From positions 1 through 13,400 of the forward strand of contig CANCGU010000049.1 of the NCBI GenBank assembly GCA_947377705.1: DNA of 13,400 nucleotides, read 5' to 3'. Below, in pieces: positions 6,285-13,400 of the stretch (within the stretch, counting starts at the first letter, position 1; each line of letters starts with the position of its first letter). The translations under genes and the position numbers were made by a program. The stretch comes from Comamonadaceae bacterium (GTDB lineage Bacteria > Pseudomonadota > Gammaproteobacteria > Burkholderiales > Burkholderiaceae). The notes beneath the pieces are model-generated. The model ran no database searches. It was not told the DNA's origin and worked only from the letters and a program-made list of their open reading frames with translations.

Positions 6285-8312
6285 TTATTTGAGCCAGACG
6301 AACCACGTCATCAGCACGAACACACCCAAGATCATGACCAAGGCGTAGTGGTAGAGGTAGCCTGTTTGCAGCTGACGCGTCAGCGCAGACACCCAACCCA
6401 CCAATTTCCAAGAAGCGTTCACCACACCACCTTCGATGATGGCTTGGTCGCCGCCCTTCCACAGGCCTGTGCCCAAAGCGCGAGCGCCACGAGCAAGAAT
6501 GTTTTCGTTGAACCAATCCAAGTAGTACTTGTTCTCGAACAAGACATAGATAGGATGGCACACACGTTTGATCGCGGCAGGCACGGCTGGGTTGATCATG
6601 TACATGTAGTAAGACGTCACCACACCCGCCAAAGCCAACCAGAACGGCGCCGTGCTGAAAGCGTGCATGGCCATGGCGACAGCGCCGTGGTATTCATGTG
6701 ACAACTCGTGCATCACAGGGTGCTTGTCCGCATTGATGAAAATGGCATCGCTGAAGAACTCACCGAACAACAGTGGGTCGATCGTGTAGAAGCCAATCAG
6801 CACAGAAGGAATTGCCAATAAAACCAAAGGCACGGTAACAACCCATGGAGACTCGTGTGGGCCGTGGTCATCACCATGGTCGTCGTGACCATGGTGATCG
6901 TCGTGGCCGTGATGTGCGTCAGGATTTTGGTCGTAACGCTCTTCGCCGTGGAACACGAGGAAGTACATGCGGAACGAGTAGAACGCCGTCACAAACACGC
7001 CTGCCAACACCGCAAAGTGGGCAAAGCCTGCACCCGGCAAGGTGCTTTCAGCCACAGCTTCGATGATGCTGTCTTTGGAATAGAAGCCAGAGAAGAACGG
7101 TGTACCGATCAAAGCCAGCGAACCCAACAATGAGGTGATCCAAGTGATGGGCATGTACTTGCGCACGCCGCCCATCCAACGGATGTCTTGGTTGTGGTGC
7201 ATGCCCATGATGACGGAACCGGCACCCAAGAACAGCAAGGCTTTGAAGAACGCGTGCGTCATCAAGTGGAACACGGCCACAGAGTAGGCCGACGCGCCCA
7301 AAGCCACGGTCATGTAACCGAGCTGCGACAGCGTGGAATAAGCCACCACGCGCTTGATGTCGTTTTGAATCAGACCCAAAAAGCCCATGAACAAGGCTGT
7401 GATGGCACCGATCACCAAGATGAAGTTCAGCGCGGTGTCTGACAACTCAAAGAAGGGCGACATGCGGGTGACCATGAAGATACCGGCCGTCACCATGGTC
7501 GCTGCGTGAATCAACGCAGAGATGGGTGTTGGGCCTTCCATGGAGTCAGGCAACCACACATGCAGTGGGAACTGAGCTGACTTACCCATGGCACCGATGA
7601 ACAAGCAAATACAAATCACCGTCACCAACATCCAATCGGTGCCGGGGAATGTGAGTGCGCCCAATTCAGCCGCTTTGGCAAACGCTTCTGTGTAGTTCAA
7701 GGTGCCGCCGTAGGCAGCGATCAAACCAATGCCCAAGATGAAACCGAAGTCACCAACGCGGTTGACCAAGAAGGCTTTCATGTTGGCAAAGATCGCCGTG
7801 GGTTTGTTGAACCAGAAACCGATCAACAGATAAGACACCAAGCCCACGGCTTCCCAACCGAAGAACAGTTGGAGCATGTTGTTGCTCATCACAAGCATCA
7901 GCATCGAGAAGGTGAACAAGGAGATGTAGGAGAAGAAGCGGTTGTAGCCTTCGTCTTCTTGCATGTAGCCAATGGTGTAGAGGTGAACCATCAATGACAC
8001 AAAGGTCACAACGCACATCATCATGGCGGTCAGGCCATCGACCATGAAGCCGATTTCCATTTTCAAATCACCCACCACCATCCAGGTGTAGAGGGTCTCG
8101 TTGAAACGCGCGCCGTCCACGGCCACGCTTTGCAGGGTCATGGCAGACAAAACGAAGGCGATGAACACACCCAAGATGGTGAGTGAGTGGGTCAAGCCGC
8201 GGCCAATTTGGTTACCACCAAAGCGCGTACCAAAAATACCGGCCAAGGCAGAGCCCACCAGGGGCGCCATGGGCACAGCCAACAATGTAGAAGCTTGCAG
8301 GGTTTGTGACAT
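6285..8312 (-). CDS. nuoL: NADH-quinone oxidoreductase subunit L (complex I)
   Basis: Largest antiporter-like subunit, at the distal tip of the membrane arm, 675 residues. It has Glu154 in FFGWEAVGLVSYLLIGFW, Asp188 in NRVGDFG, Lys244 in GAMGKSAQFPLHVWLPDSM, GPTPISALIHAATMVTAG around 260-277, and Lys413 in FYSKDSI. The C-terminal part (about 590-675) contains the FENKYYLDWFNE element and a last hydrophobic segment, consistent with the long amphipathic helix and terminal TM helix that clamp the arm. An odd His/Asp-rich loop, about residues 466-486, follows the FRMYFLVFHGEER region. The ATG at 8312 is 6 bases after the nuoK stop, with AAGGG 10 bases upstream (8327-8323). All checked functional residues are present. 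Confidence 0.97.
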   Translation of the reverse strand: MSQTLQASTLLAVPMAPLVGSALAGIFGTRFGGNQIGRGLTHSLTILGVFIAFVLSAMTLQSVAVDGARFNETLYTWMVVGDLKMEIGFMVDGLTAMMMCVVTFVSLMVHLYTIGYMQEDEGYNRFFSYISLFTFSMLMLVMSNNMLQLFFGWEAVGLVSYLLIGFWFNKPTAIFANMKAFLVNRVGDFGFILGIGLIAAYGGTLNYTEAFAKAAELGALTFPGTDWMLVTVICICLFIGAMGKSAQFPLHVWLPDSMEGPTPISALIHAATMVTAGIFMVTRMSPFFELSDTALNFILVIGAITALFMGFLGLIQNDIKRVVAYSTLSQLGYMTVALGASAYSVAVFHLMTHAFFKALLFLGAGSVIMGMHHNQDIRWMGGVRKYMPITWITSLLGSLALIGTPFFSGFYSKDSIIEAVAESTLPGAGFAHFAVLAGVFVTAFYSFRMYFLVFHGEERYDQNPDAHHGHDDHHGHDDHGDDHGPHESPWVVTVPLVLLAIPSVLIGFYTIDPLLFGEFFSDAIFINADKHPVMHELSHEYHGAVAMAMHAFSTAPFWLALAGVVTSYYMYMINPAVPAAIKRVCHPIYVLFENKYYLDWFNENILARGARALGTGLWKGGDQAIIEGGVVNASWKLVGWVSALTRQLQTGYLYHYALVMILGVFVLMTWFVWLK
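6870..6898. repeat. 11-bp inverted repeat in the nuoL His-rich loop
   Basis: atcaccatggt (6870-6880) and its exact reverse complement accatggtgat (6888-6898) flank a 7-base loop. The repeat lies in the stretch coding for the His/Asp-rich loop of NuoL, where GAC, CAT, CAC and GGT codons recur, so codon repetition explains most of it. No T-run follows on either strand, so it is not a factor-independent terminator. Confidence 0.6.
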
Positions 8313-8318
8313 GATGAA

Positions 8319-8627
8319 TTAACCCTTGAGCGTGTTGAGTTCATCCACGTTGATGCTGGATTTGTTGCGGAACAACTGAACCAGAATCGCCAAGCCGATG
8401 GCAGATTCAGCAGCCGCCACAGTCAAGATGAAGAAAACAAAAATTTGGCCGTTCAAGTCACCCAAGTAGTGAGAGAACGCCACGAAGTTCATGTTGACCG
8501 CGAGCAACATCAATTCAATCGCCATCAACAAGACGATCAAGTTTTTACGGTTCAAGAAGATGCCGATCACAGAGAGTGCAAACAAAATTGCACCCAGCGT
8601 GAGGTAGTGGCCTAAGGTGATGCTCAT
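8319..8627 (-). CDS. nuoK: NADH-quinone oxidoreductase subunit K (complex I)
   Basis: Small membrane-arm subunit (ND4L homologue), 102 residues, with three TM helices at about 5-24, 29-50 and 62-86. The two buried glutamates that link the E-channel to the antiporter-like subunits are present: Glu38 in [13 protein letters not shown] and Glu74 in [12 protein letters not shown] (E. coli Glu36 and Glu72 equivalents, from memory). Length is standard. The start ATG overlaps the nuoJ stop by four bases (ATGA), and AGGAG (8640-8636) lies 8 bases upstream within nuoJ, so translation is coupled to nuoJ. nuoL follows after 6 bases. Confidence 0.97.
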   Translation of the reverse strand: MSITLGHYLTLGAILFALSVIGIFLNRKNLIVLLMAIELMLLAVNMNFVAFSHYLGDLNGQIFVFFILTVAAAESAIGLAILVQLFRNKSSINVDELNTLKG

Positions 8628-9358
8628 GCTTTTGTCTCCTCTGCGGCGGGGGCTGCAGGCGCGGGTTTGACCGCATCCATCTTCACCAACGACACACGGT
8701 CACGGGCCTTGACGCGGACTTGGTCGCCCGCGTTTTGGAATTTGCTGTCTTTGCGAGCACGCAAGGTCAAAGCGATGGCGGCAATCAGAGCCACCAACAA
8801 AATCAATGCGGCGACTTGCACGGGGTACAAGTACTCGGTGTAGAGCAAGATGCCCAGAGCTTTGGTATTGGAAGCTTGCGCGACCACCACATGACCAACA
8901 TCAGCAACTGATGCTGCATTTAGTGCAGCAGAAGCCACATCCACCGGCGCCACAGCCGTGACAGCCGATGGCGAAATCACTTGTGCCACCACTTGTTTTT
9001 GAGGTTCACTGATACGGAAACCGCCCAACAAGACGGCGGCCAATTCCAAAGCAATCACTGCGCCCACAGTGGCTGCGAGTGGGAAGTGTTTCCAAAAGCC
9101 TTCGCGAATGCTGTCGATGTTGATGTCGAGCATCATCACCACGAACAAGAACAAGACCATCACCGCGCCCACGTACACGAGCACGAGAGCGATAGACAAG
9201 AATTCTGCTTTGAGCAACATCCAGATGCCTGAGGCTTGGAAGAAGGCCAAGACCAAATACAGCGCGGCGTGCACAGGGTTACGCGCCGTGATGACGCGGA
9301 ATGACGCAAACAGCATGACTGCTGAGAACGCGTAAAAAAGAGCCGATTGAACGTCCAT
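8624..9358 (-). CDS. nuoJ: NADH-quinone oxidoreductase subunit J (complex I)
   Basis: Membrane-arm subunit (ND6 homologue). The family core [20 protein letters not shown] and [21 protein letters not shown] (residues about 20-80) contains the helix that forms the pi-bulge at the quinone end. TM helices are near 4-22, 28-46, 54-77, 95-112 and 169-199. Two parts exceed the short E. coli protein (about 184 residues): an Ala/Val-rich loop at about 119-163, and a charged, Ala/Pro-ending tail at 200-244. Three starts are possible: TTG 9373 (which would overlap the nuoI stop as TTGA), ATG 9361 and ATG 9358. I chose ATG 9358 (MDVQSALFY, 244 residues) because it matches the family N-terminus; ATG 9361 is nearly as likely. 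The ribosome binding site is weak for all three. The 3' end overlaps nuoK by four bases. Confidence 0.93.
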   Translation of the reverse strand: MDVQSALFYAFSAVMLFASFRVITARNPVHAALYLVLAFFQASGIWMLLKAEFLSIALVLVYVGAVMVLFLFVVMMLDINIDSIREGFWKHFPLAATVGAVIALELAAVLLGGFRISEPQKQVVAQVISPSAVTAVAPVDVASAALNAASVADVGHVVVAQASNTKALGILLYTEYLYPVQVAALILLVALIAAIALTLRARKDSKFQNAGDQVRVKARDRVSLVKMDAVKPAPAAPAAEETKA

Positions 9359-9369
9359 CATGAAATCTT

Positions 9370-9882
9370 TCAACGGTATTTGGCGTCAGCTGCTTTATTG
9401 GCAGCGATTTCGGGTTCGTAGCGGTCGCCCACTGCCAACAACATTTCTTTGGTGAAGTACAGGTCACCGCGTTTTTCGCCGTGGTACTCAAAGATGTGTG
9501 TTTCAACGATCGAATCCACGGGGCAGCTCTCTTCGCAGAAACCGCAGAAGATGCACTTGGTCAAGTCGATGTCGTAGCGGGTGGTGCGGCGGCTGCCGTC
9601 TGCCCGCTGGTCAGATTCGATGGTGATTGCCATCGCTGGGCACACTGCTTCACACAGTTTGCAAGCGATGCAACGCTCTTCGCCGTTGTCATAACGACGC
9701 AAAGCATGCAGGCCACGGAAGCGCGGTGACAAAGGTGTCTTCTCTTCCGGAAACTGAATGGTGATGCTGCGCGAAAACATGTACTTGCCGGTGAGGGCCA
9801 TGCCTTTGAACAGCTCAATCAAGAGGAAGCTCGACAAAAAGTCGCGCAAGGAGAAAGGAACGGATTGTGTAGTCGTTGTCAT
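9370..9882 (-). CDS. nuoI: NADH-quinone oxidoreductase subunit I (complex I)
   Basis: Peripheral-arm subunit (TYKY/NDUFS8 homologue) carrying two [4Fe-4S] clusters, N6a and N6b, which pass electrons from NuoG towards N2 in NuoB. The 170-residue protein shows both ferredoxin motifs intact: Cys71, Cys74, Cys77, Cys81 ([12 protein letters not shown]) and Cys110, Cys113, Cys116, Cys120 ([12 protein letters not shown]). The N-terminal 40 residues form an amphipathic or hydrophobic segment that would lie on the membrane arm near NuoH. The ATG at 9882 is 15 bases after the nuoH stop, with only a modest GGAA 7 bases upstream. Length and cysteine spacing are standard for the family. Confidence 0.97.
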   Translation of the reverse strand: MTTTTQSVPFSLRDFLSSFLLIELFKGMALTGKYMFSRSITIQFPEEKTPLSPRFRGLHALRRYDNGEERCIACKLCEAVCPAMAITIESDQRADGSRRTTRYDIDLTKCIFCGFCEESCPVDSIVETHIFEYHGEKRGDLYFTKEMLLAVGDRYEPEIAANKAADAKYR

Positions 9883-9897
9883 GGTGTAGTTCCGGCC

Positions 9898-10980
9898 TTA
9901 GTTCCAGATATTCCAAGGTGTTTGAATCCAAACACCCACCACCAACAACCAAATCAGGGTGAGTGGAATGAAAATCTTCCAACCCAAACGCATGATTTGG
10001 TCATAGCGATAACGTGGGAACGTGGCACGCACCCACAAGAACATGGTCACGACCACGAAGGTCTTGATACCAAGCCAAATCCAGCCGGGAATCATGTTGA
10101 ACAGTGCGTTGTCGAAGGGTGACAACCAGCCGCCCAAGAACATGACCACCGTCAGCATGGAAACCAAGATCATGTTGGCGTATTCAGCCAAGAAGAACAT
10201 GGCGAAGGACATGCCCGAGTATTCGATCATGTGGCCAGCCACGATTTCGGATTCACCTTCCACCACGTCGAACGGGTGACGGTTAGTTTCAGCCAAACCG
10301 GAGATGAAATAGATGATGAACACGGGGAACAAAGGCAACCAGTTCCAAGACAAGAAACCCAAGCCCTTCTCAGCCATCATGCCTTTGGCTTGGCCCATGA
10401 CGATGTCGGTCATGTTCAAGCTGTTCGAGATCATCAAGACGATCACGAAGCAAAAGCCCATGGCAATTTCGTAGCTCACCATTTGAGCTGATGCGCGCAT
10501 GGCACCAATGAAAGCGTACTTGGAGTTAGAAGCCCAACCCGCAATGATGACGCCGTACACCTCTAGCGAAGTGATGGCCATCAAGAAAAGCAAACCTGCG
10601 TTGACGTTGGCCAAAGCCACATCAGGACCAAAAGGAATCACCGCCCAGGCAGCCAAGGCTGGCATGATGGTCATGATTGGCCCTAAGAAGAACAAGCTGG
10701 TGGTCGCTTGGGTAGGGATGATGATTTCTTTGGTGAGCAACTTCAGTGCGTCAGCAATGGGTTGCAACAAACCACCAGGGCCTGTGCGGTTAGGACCTTT
10801 ACGGATTTGGGTGTAACCAATGGCTTTGCGTTCCCACAAAGTCAGGTAAGCCACACAACCGAGCAAAGGCAACAGTACCGCCACGATCTTAAGCAAGGCC
10901 CACAGAACGGGCCAAGCCAGCGTGGTCCACCACACCTCGGGCAACAAGCCAAAGCCTGCGTTGTAAATGTTTTCAACCAT
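9898..10980 (-). CDS. nuoH: NADH-quinone oxidoreductase subunit H (complex I)
   Basis: Membrane subunit (ND1 homologue) that joins the membrane and peripheral arms and forms the quinone entry chamber; 360 residues, about eight or nine hydrophobic helices. Signatures are [17 protein letters not shown] at 49-65 and the acidic quinone-site loop around 227-257 ([19 protein letters not shown], then the conserved HMIEYSGM). The frame extends one codon further to a GTG at 10983 that would overlap the nuoG stop as GTGA. I chose the ATG at 10980 because GGGAGG (10992-10987) lies 6 bases before it but only 3 bases before the GTG. With this start the genes overlap by one base (TGATG), so translation is coupled. 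nuoI follows after 15 bases. Confidence 0.96.
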   Translation of the reverse strand: MVENIYNAGFGLLPEVWWTTLAWPVLWALLKIVAVLLPLLGCVAYLTLWERKAIGYTQIRKGPNRTGPGGLLQPIADALKLLTKEIIIPTQATTSLFFLGPIMTIMPALAAWAVIPFGPDVALANVNAGLLFLMAITSLEVYGVIIAGWASNSKYAFIGAMRASAQMVSYEIAMGFCFVIVLMISNSLNMTDIVMGQAKGMMAEKGLGFLSWNWLPLFPVFIIYFISGLAETNRHPFDVVEGESEIVAGHMIEYSGMSFAMFFLAEYANMILVSMLTVVMFLGGWLSPFDNALFNMIPGWIWLGIKTFVVVTMFLWVRATFPRYRYDQIMRLGWKIFIPLTLIWLLVVGVWIQTPWNIWN

Positions 10981-13097
10981 CACAGGCCTCCCTTCGCATC
11001 AACCGAAGGTTGCTTGGCATCCACGGTGAGTTGTAACGATGGCGCGCGACGCACCAAGCTGTCGAGTTGGTAAATCACCGCAGTGGCAGGCTGACCGGCG
11101 GCAGGGCTCACGTCCACTTGTGCCGTGCATGCGTTAGACAGCAAGGCAGACACGTTGGCAGGAATTGCTTGGGCGCGCACTTCTTCGATGGTTTCGAATT
11201 CGAAGCCAGGCAGATGAAGCATGGAGCCCAACACGCGCAAAACTTTCCATGCAGGACGCGCTTCACCCAAAGGTTTGACCACACCGTGGAAGCTCTGAGC
11301 GCGACCTTCGGTGTTGATGAACGTGCCGGCAGTTTCGGTGAAAGGGGAGATGGGCAACAGCACATCGCTGATGTCCATGTTGGCCTTGAAGGGAGACAAA
11401 GTGACCACCATTTCGGCTTGGCCGATGGCTTGTGCCGCAGCAGCGCCGTTGGCAGCGTCGAAAGCAGGTTCGGTGTTGAGCAACACCACCGCCTTCAAAC
11501 CGCCGTTCAACATTTGAGCGGCGTTCAGACCACCCGCGGTGGGCAAAGCGCCCACCACTTGGGCACCGACGGTATTGGCGGCTTCGCCAAGGTAACCCAC
11601 GGTTGCGCCGGTTTGTGCACCAATCCAGTTGGCCAAGCTGAGCAAGCTAGAGGCTTTGGCGTGATGCGCCGCTGCGTTACCCAACAAAATGGCTTTGCGC
11701 TCACCACCGGTCAATGACTTGGCGATGGCTTGTGCCTGTGCGCTGTTGGCGTTGCCAGCCACGGGTGCCGCAGCGCCCGTGATAGCGCCTACCGCAGCTG
11801 CAATGTCAGCCAAGGCTTGCACCCAGTTGGCGGCATCGGCCACCAAGGTATTGGCCACAGGCATGGCCCAGTCGTAGGCTTGTGCATTCAAGGCGTTGAC
11901 CTTGCCACCGTTGCGCACCGCTTGGCGCAGACGTTGGGCCAACAAAGGTTGGTCTTTACGGATGTTTGAGCCAATCACCAAGACGCGTTGCAGCGTGGTG
12001 AGAGAGGCGACCGAAGTACCCAACCAACGTGTTTTGCCATCCGTTTGGAAATCAGCAGCACGCAAACGTGTGTCGATGTTTTGGCTACCCAAGCCGCGTG
12101 TCAGGTTAGCAGCCAAGAACAACTCTTCAGCGGTGCTGTGTGGGCTGGCCAAAGTGCCGATAGCTTGTGGGCCATGCTGGGCTTTGACACCTTGCAAGCC
12201 GTTGGCCACGTATTCGAGGGCAGTTTGCCAATCGACTTCTTGCCACGCGCCGCCTTGCTTGAGCATCGGCTTGGTCAAGCGGTCTGCGCTGTCCAAAGCT
12301 TCGTAGCTGAAACGGTCGCGGTCAGCAATCCAGCATTCGTTGACATCTTCGTTTTCCAAAGGCACGACGCGCATGACTTTGTTGTTCTTGACTTGAACGA
12401 TCAGGTTGGCACCGGTCGCGTCGTGTGGGCTGACCGACTTTCGGCGGCTCAGTTCCCAGGTACGTGCGCTGTAACGGAATGGCTTGCTGGTCAACGCGCC
12501 TACGGGACAGATGTCGATCATGTTGCCCGACAACTCAGAGTCCACCGATTGGCCCACGAAGGTTTCAATCTGCGCATGCTCACCACGGTGGGACATGCCC
12601 AGCTCCATGATGCCAGCCACTTCTTGGCCAAAGCGCACGCAACGTGTGCATTGGATACAGCGGCTCATCTCTTGCATGCTCACCAGAGGGCCCGCATCTT
12701 TGGGTTGCACCACACGTTTTTCTTCTTCGTAACGTGAGGTGCTGCCACCGTAGCCCACAGCCAAATCTTGCAACTGGCACTCACCGCCTTGGTCGCAAAT
12801 AGGGCAATCCAGCGGGTGGTTGATGAGCAAAAACTCCATCACCGACTGTTGAGCCTTGATGGCTTTGTCGCTCTTGGTGCGAACAATCATGCCTTGCGTC
12901 ACAGGGGTGGCGCATGCGGGCATAGGTTTAGGGGCTTTTTCCACATCCACCAAGCACATGCGACAGTTCGCTGCGATGCTCAGTTTCTTGTGATAGCAAA
13001 AATGCGGAATGTAGGTGCCGGCCTTTTCAGCGGCGTGCATGATCATGCAGCCTTCTTGGACGTCAACCTTTTTACCGTCGAGTTCGATTTCAATCAT
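10980..13097 (-). CDS. nuoG: NADH-quinone oxidoreductase subunit G (complex I)
   Basis: Large peripheral-arm subunit (NDUFS1 homologue), 705 residues. Cluster ligands in order: [2Fe-2S] N1b at Cys34, Cys45, Cys48, Cys62; N5 at His94, Cys98, Cys101, Cys107 ([14 protein letters not shown]); N4 at Cys147, Cys150, Cys153 (CIQCTRC) and Cys197 (DICPVG). The extra N7 cluster of E. coli and Thermus is absent: its CxxCxxxC is replaced around residues 220-230, with only Cys255 left. From about 270 onwards is a molybdopterin-oxidoreductase-like fold without a visible cofactor role, with an Ala-rich stretch at 430-460. The frame reaches a TTG at 13115 overlapping the nuoF stop, but I chose the ATG at 13097 ([11 protein letters not shown]), which matches the family N-terminus and has GGATA 6 bases upstream. 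The gap to nuoF is 14 bases. Confidence 0.96.
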   Translation of the reverse strand: MIEIELDGKKVDVQEGCMIMHAAEKAGTYIPHFCYHKKLSIAANCRMCLVDVEKAPKPMPACATPVTQGMIVRTKSDKAIKAQQSVMEFLLINHPLDCPICDQGGECQLQDLAVGYGGSTSRYEEEKRVVQPKDAGPLVSMQEMSRCIQCTRCVRFGQEVAGIMELGMSHRGEHAQIETFVGQSVDSELSGNMIDICPVGALTSKPFRYSARTWELSRRKSVSPHDATGANLIVQVKNNKVMRVVPLENEDVNECWIADRDRFSYEALDSADRLTKPMLKQGGAWQEVDWQTALEYVANGLQGVKAQHGPQAIGTLASPHSTAEELFLAANLTRGLGSQNIDTRLRAADFQTDGKTRWLGTSVASLTTLQRVLVIGSNIRKDQPLLAQRLRQAVRNGGKVNALNAQAYDWAMPVANTLVADAANWVQALADIAAAVGAITGAAAPVAGNANSAQAQAIAKSLTGGERKAILLGNAAAHHAKASSLLSLANWIGAQTGATVGYLGEAANTVGAQVVGALPTAGGLNAAQMLNGGLKAVVLLNTEPAFDAANGAAAAQAIGQAEMVVTLSPFKANMDISDVLLPISPFTETAGTFINTEGRAQSFHGVVKPLGEARPAWKVLRVLGSMLHLPGFEFETIEEVRAQAIPANVSALLSNACTAQVDVSPAAGQPATAVIYQLDSLVRRAPSLQLTVDAKQPSVDAKGGL
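10987..10992 (-). promoter_or_regulatory. Shine-Dalgarno GGGAGG of nuoH inside nuoG
   Basis: GGGAGG lies within the last codons of nuoG, 6 bases before the ATG at 10980 and 3 before the alternative GTG at 10983. The spacing favours the ATG as the nuoH start. Confidence 0.75.
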
Positions 13098-13111
13098 GGC
13101 ACTTATCCGTG

Positions 13112-13400
13112 TCAAACGTAGGCAGAGACCGTACAGGTCTTGTGCGTGATGTGGTGTTCAAACTCATGGCGGAAGTGCTTGATCATGCCGCGCACGGGCA
13201 TGGCTGCTGCGTCTCCGAGGGCGCAAATCGTGCGACCCATGATGTTCTCTGCCACGTTGTCGAGCAAAGCCAAGTCGCTTTCGCGGCCCTCACCACGCTC
13301 AATGCGGTCCACCATGCGCCACAACCAACCTGTGCCTTCACGGCAAGGGGTGCATTGGCCGCATGACTCGTGCATGTAGAAGTAGCTCAAACGTTGCAGG
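13112..13400 (-). CDS. nuoF: NADH-quinone oxidoreductase subunit F, C-terminal part
   Basis: The last 95 codons of nuoF, which continues beyond the window edge on the - strand; the frame is open to base 13400. NuoF binds NADH and FMN and carries [4Fe-4S] cluster N3, the entry point of electrons into complex I. The part seen is the N3 domain: CGQCTPC at visible residues 13-19 gives three cysteine ligands (13, 16, 19), and Cys59 in GRTICALGDAA is the fourth. The flavin and NADH sites lie upstream of the window. The tail ends HKTCTVSAYV. nuoG starts 14 bases after its stop. The first apparent start in the visible frame, a TTG at 13390, is not the gene start. Confidence 0.95.
   Translation of the reverse strand, partial: LQRLSYFYMHESCGQCTPCREGTGWLWRMVDRIERGEGRESDLALLDNVAENIMGRTICALGDAAAMPVRGMIKHFRHEFEHHITHKTCTVSAYV

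Noticed and set aside
6855..7133. Open frames on the + strand opposite the NuoL His-rich loop
   Set aside because: The long frames arise from the repetitive GTC/GTG/ATG complement of His/Asp codons; there is no independent coding evidence.
8912..8930. 7-bp inverted repeat tgctgca/tgcagca as a terminator within nuoJ
   Set aside because: The stem is short, no T-run follows on either strand, and it lies in an Ala-rich coding stretch where such pairs arise by chance.
11067..11717. 216-codon open frame on the + strand, antisense to nuoG
   Set aside because: Same reason: a His/Arg/Gly-rich shadow without domain or ribosome binding site evidence.
11988..12737. 249-codon open frame on the + strand, antisense to nuoG
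   Set aside because: It lies wholly within nuoG, whose FeS ligand motifs are intact. The translated product has no recognisable domain, and long antisense frames are common opposite GC-rich genes.

Overview
This window is ordinary, gene-dense chromosome from a Betaproteobacterium, most likely Burkholderiales and near Comamonadaceae. The lineage call rests on protein flavour from memory: a NuoG without the N7 cluster ligands, a NuoJ with a long tail, a DUF1178/Nudix pair after nuoN, and a Bcr/CflA transporter joined to miaA. No search was run. No mobile element, CRISPR array, RNA gene, phage gene or tRNA is visible. No gap between genes exceeds about 45 bases, so there is no unexplained intergenic space.

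Layout. On the + strand, positions 1-2122 hold the 3' part of a Bcr/CflA-type MFS exporter (cut by the window start), then miaA, the tRNA A37 dimethylallyltransferase. miaA starts at a GTG inside the last codons of the exporter, behind a strong GGAGG. Everything from 2076 to 13400 is on the - strand. Read in its own 5'->3' direction it is nuoF (3' end only), nuoG, nuoH, nuoI, nuoJ, nuoK, nuoL, nuoM, nuoN, a factor-independent terminator, a Nudix hydrolase and a DUF1178 zinc-ribbon-like protein. The last gene meets miaA tail to tail, and the two coding regions overlap by 47 bases.

Function. nuoF-nuoN are the distal part of the operon for respiratory complex I (NADH:quinone oxidoreductase). NuoF, NuoG and NuoI carry electrons through FeS clusters. 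NuoH forms the quinone chamber with the peripheral arm. NuoJ, NuoK, NuoL, NuoM and NuoN form the proton-pumping membrane arm. Genes are spaced by -4 to 15 bases, which implies one transcript and translational coupling. The key membrane Lys/Glu residues and the FeS cysteines I could check are all present, so the complex looks functional. The promoter and nuoA-E lie outside the window.

I see no undescribed system. The points worth a second look are small: the nuo terminator pressed directly against the Nudix start codon, the 47-base convergent overlap at miaA/DUF1178, a His/Asp-rich loop in NuoL, an Ala/Val-rich insert in NuoJ, and several start codons where the longest open frame is probably not the real one.
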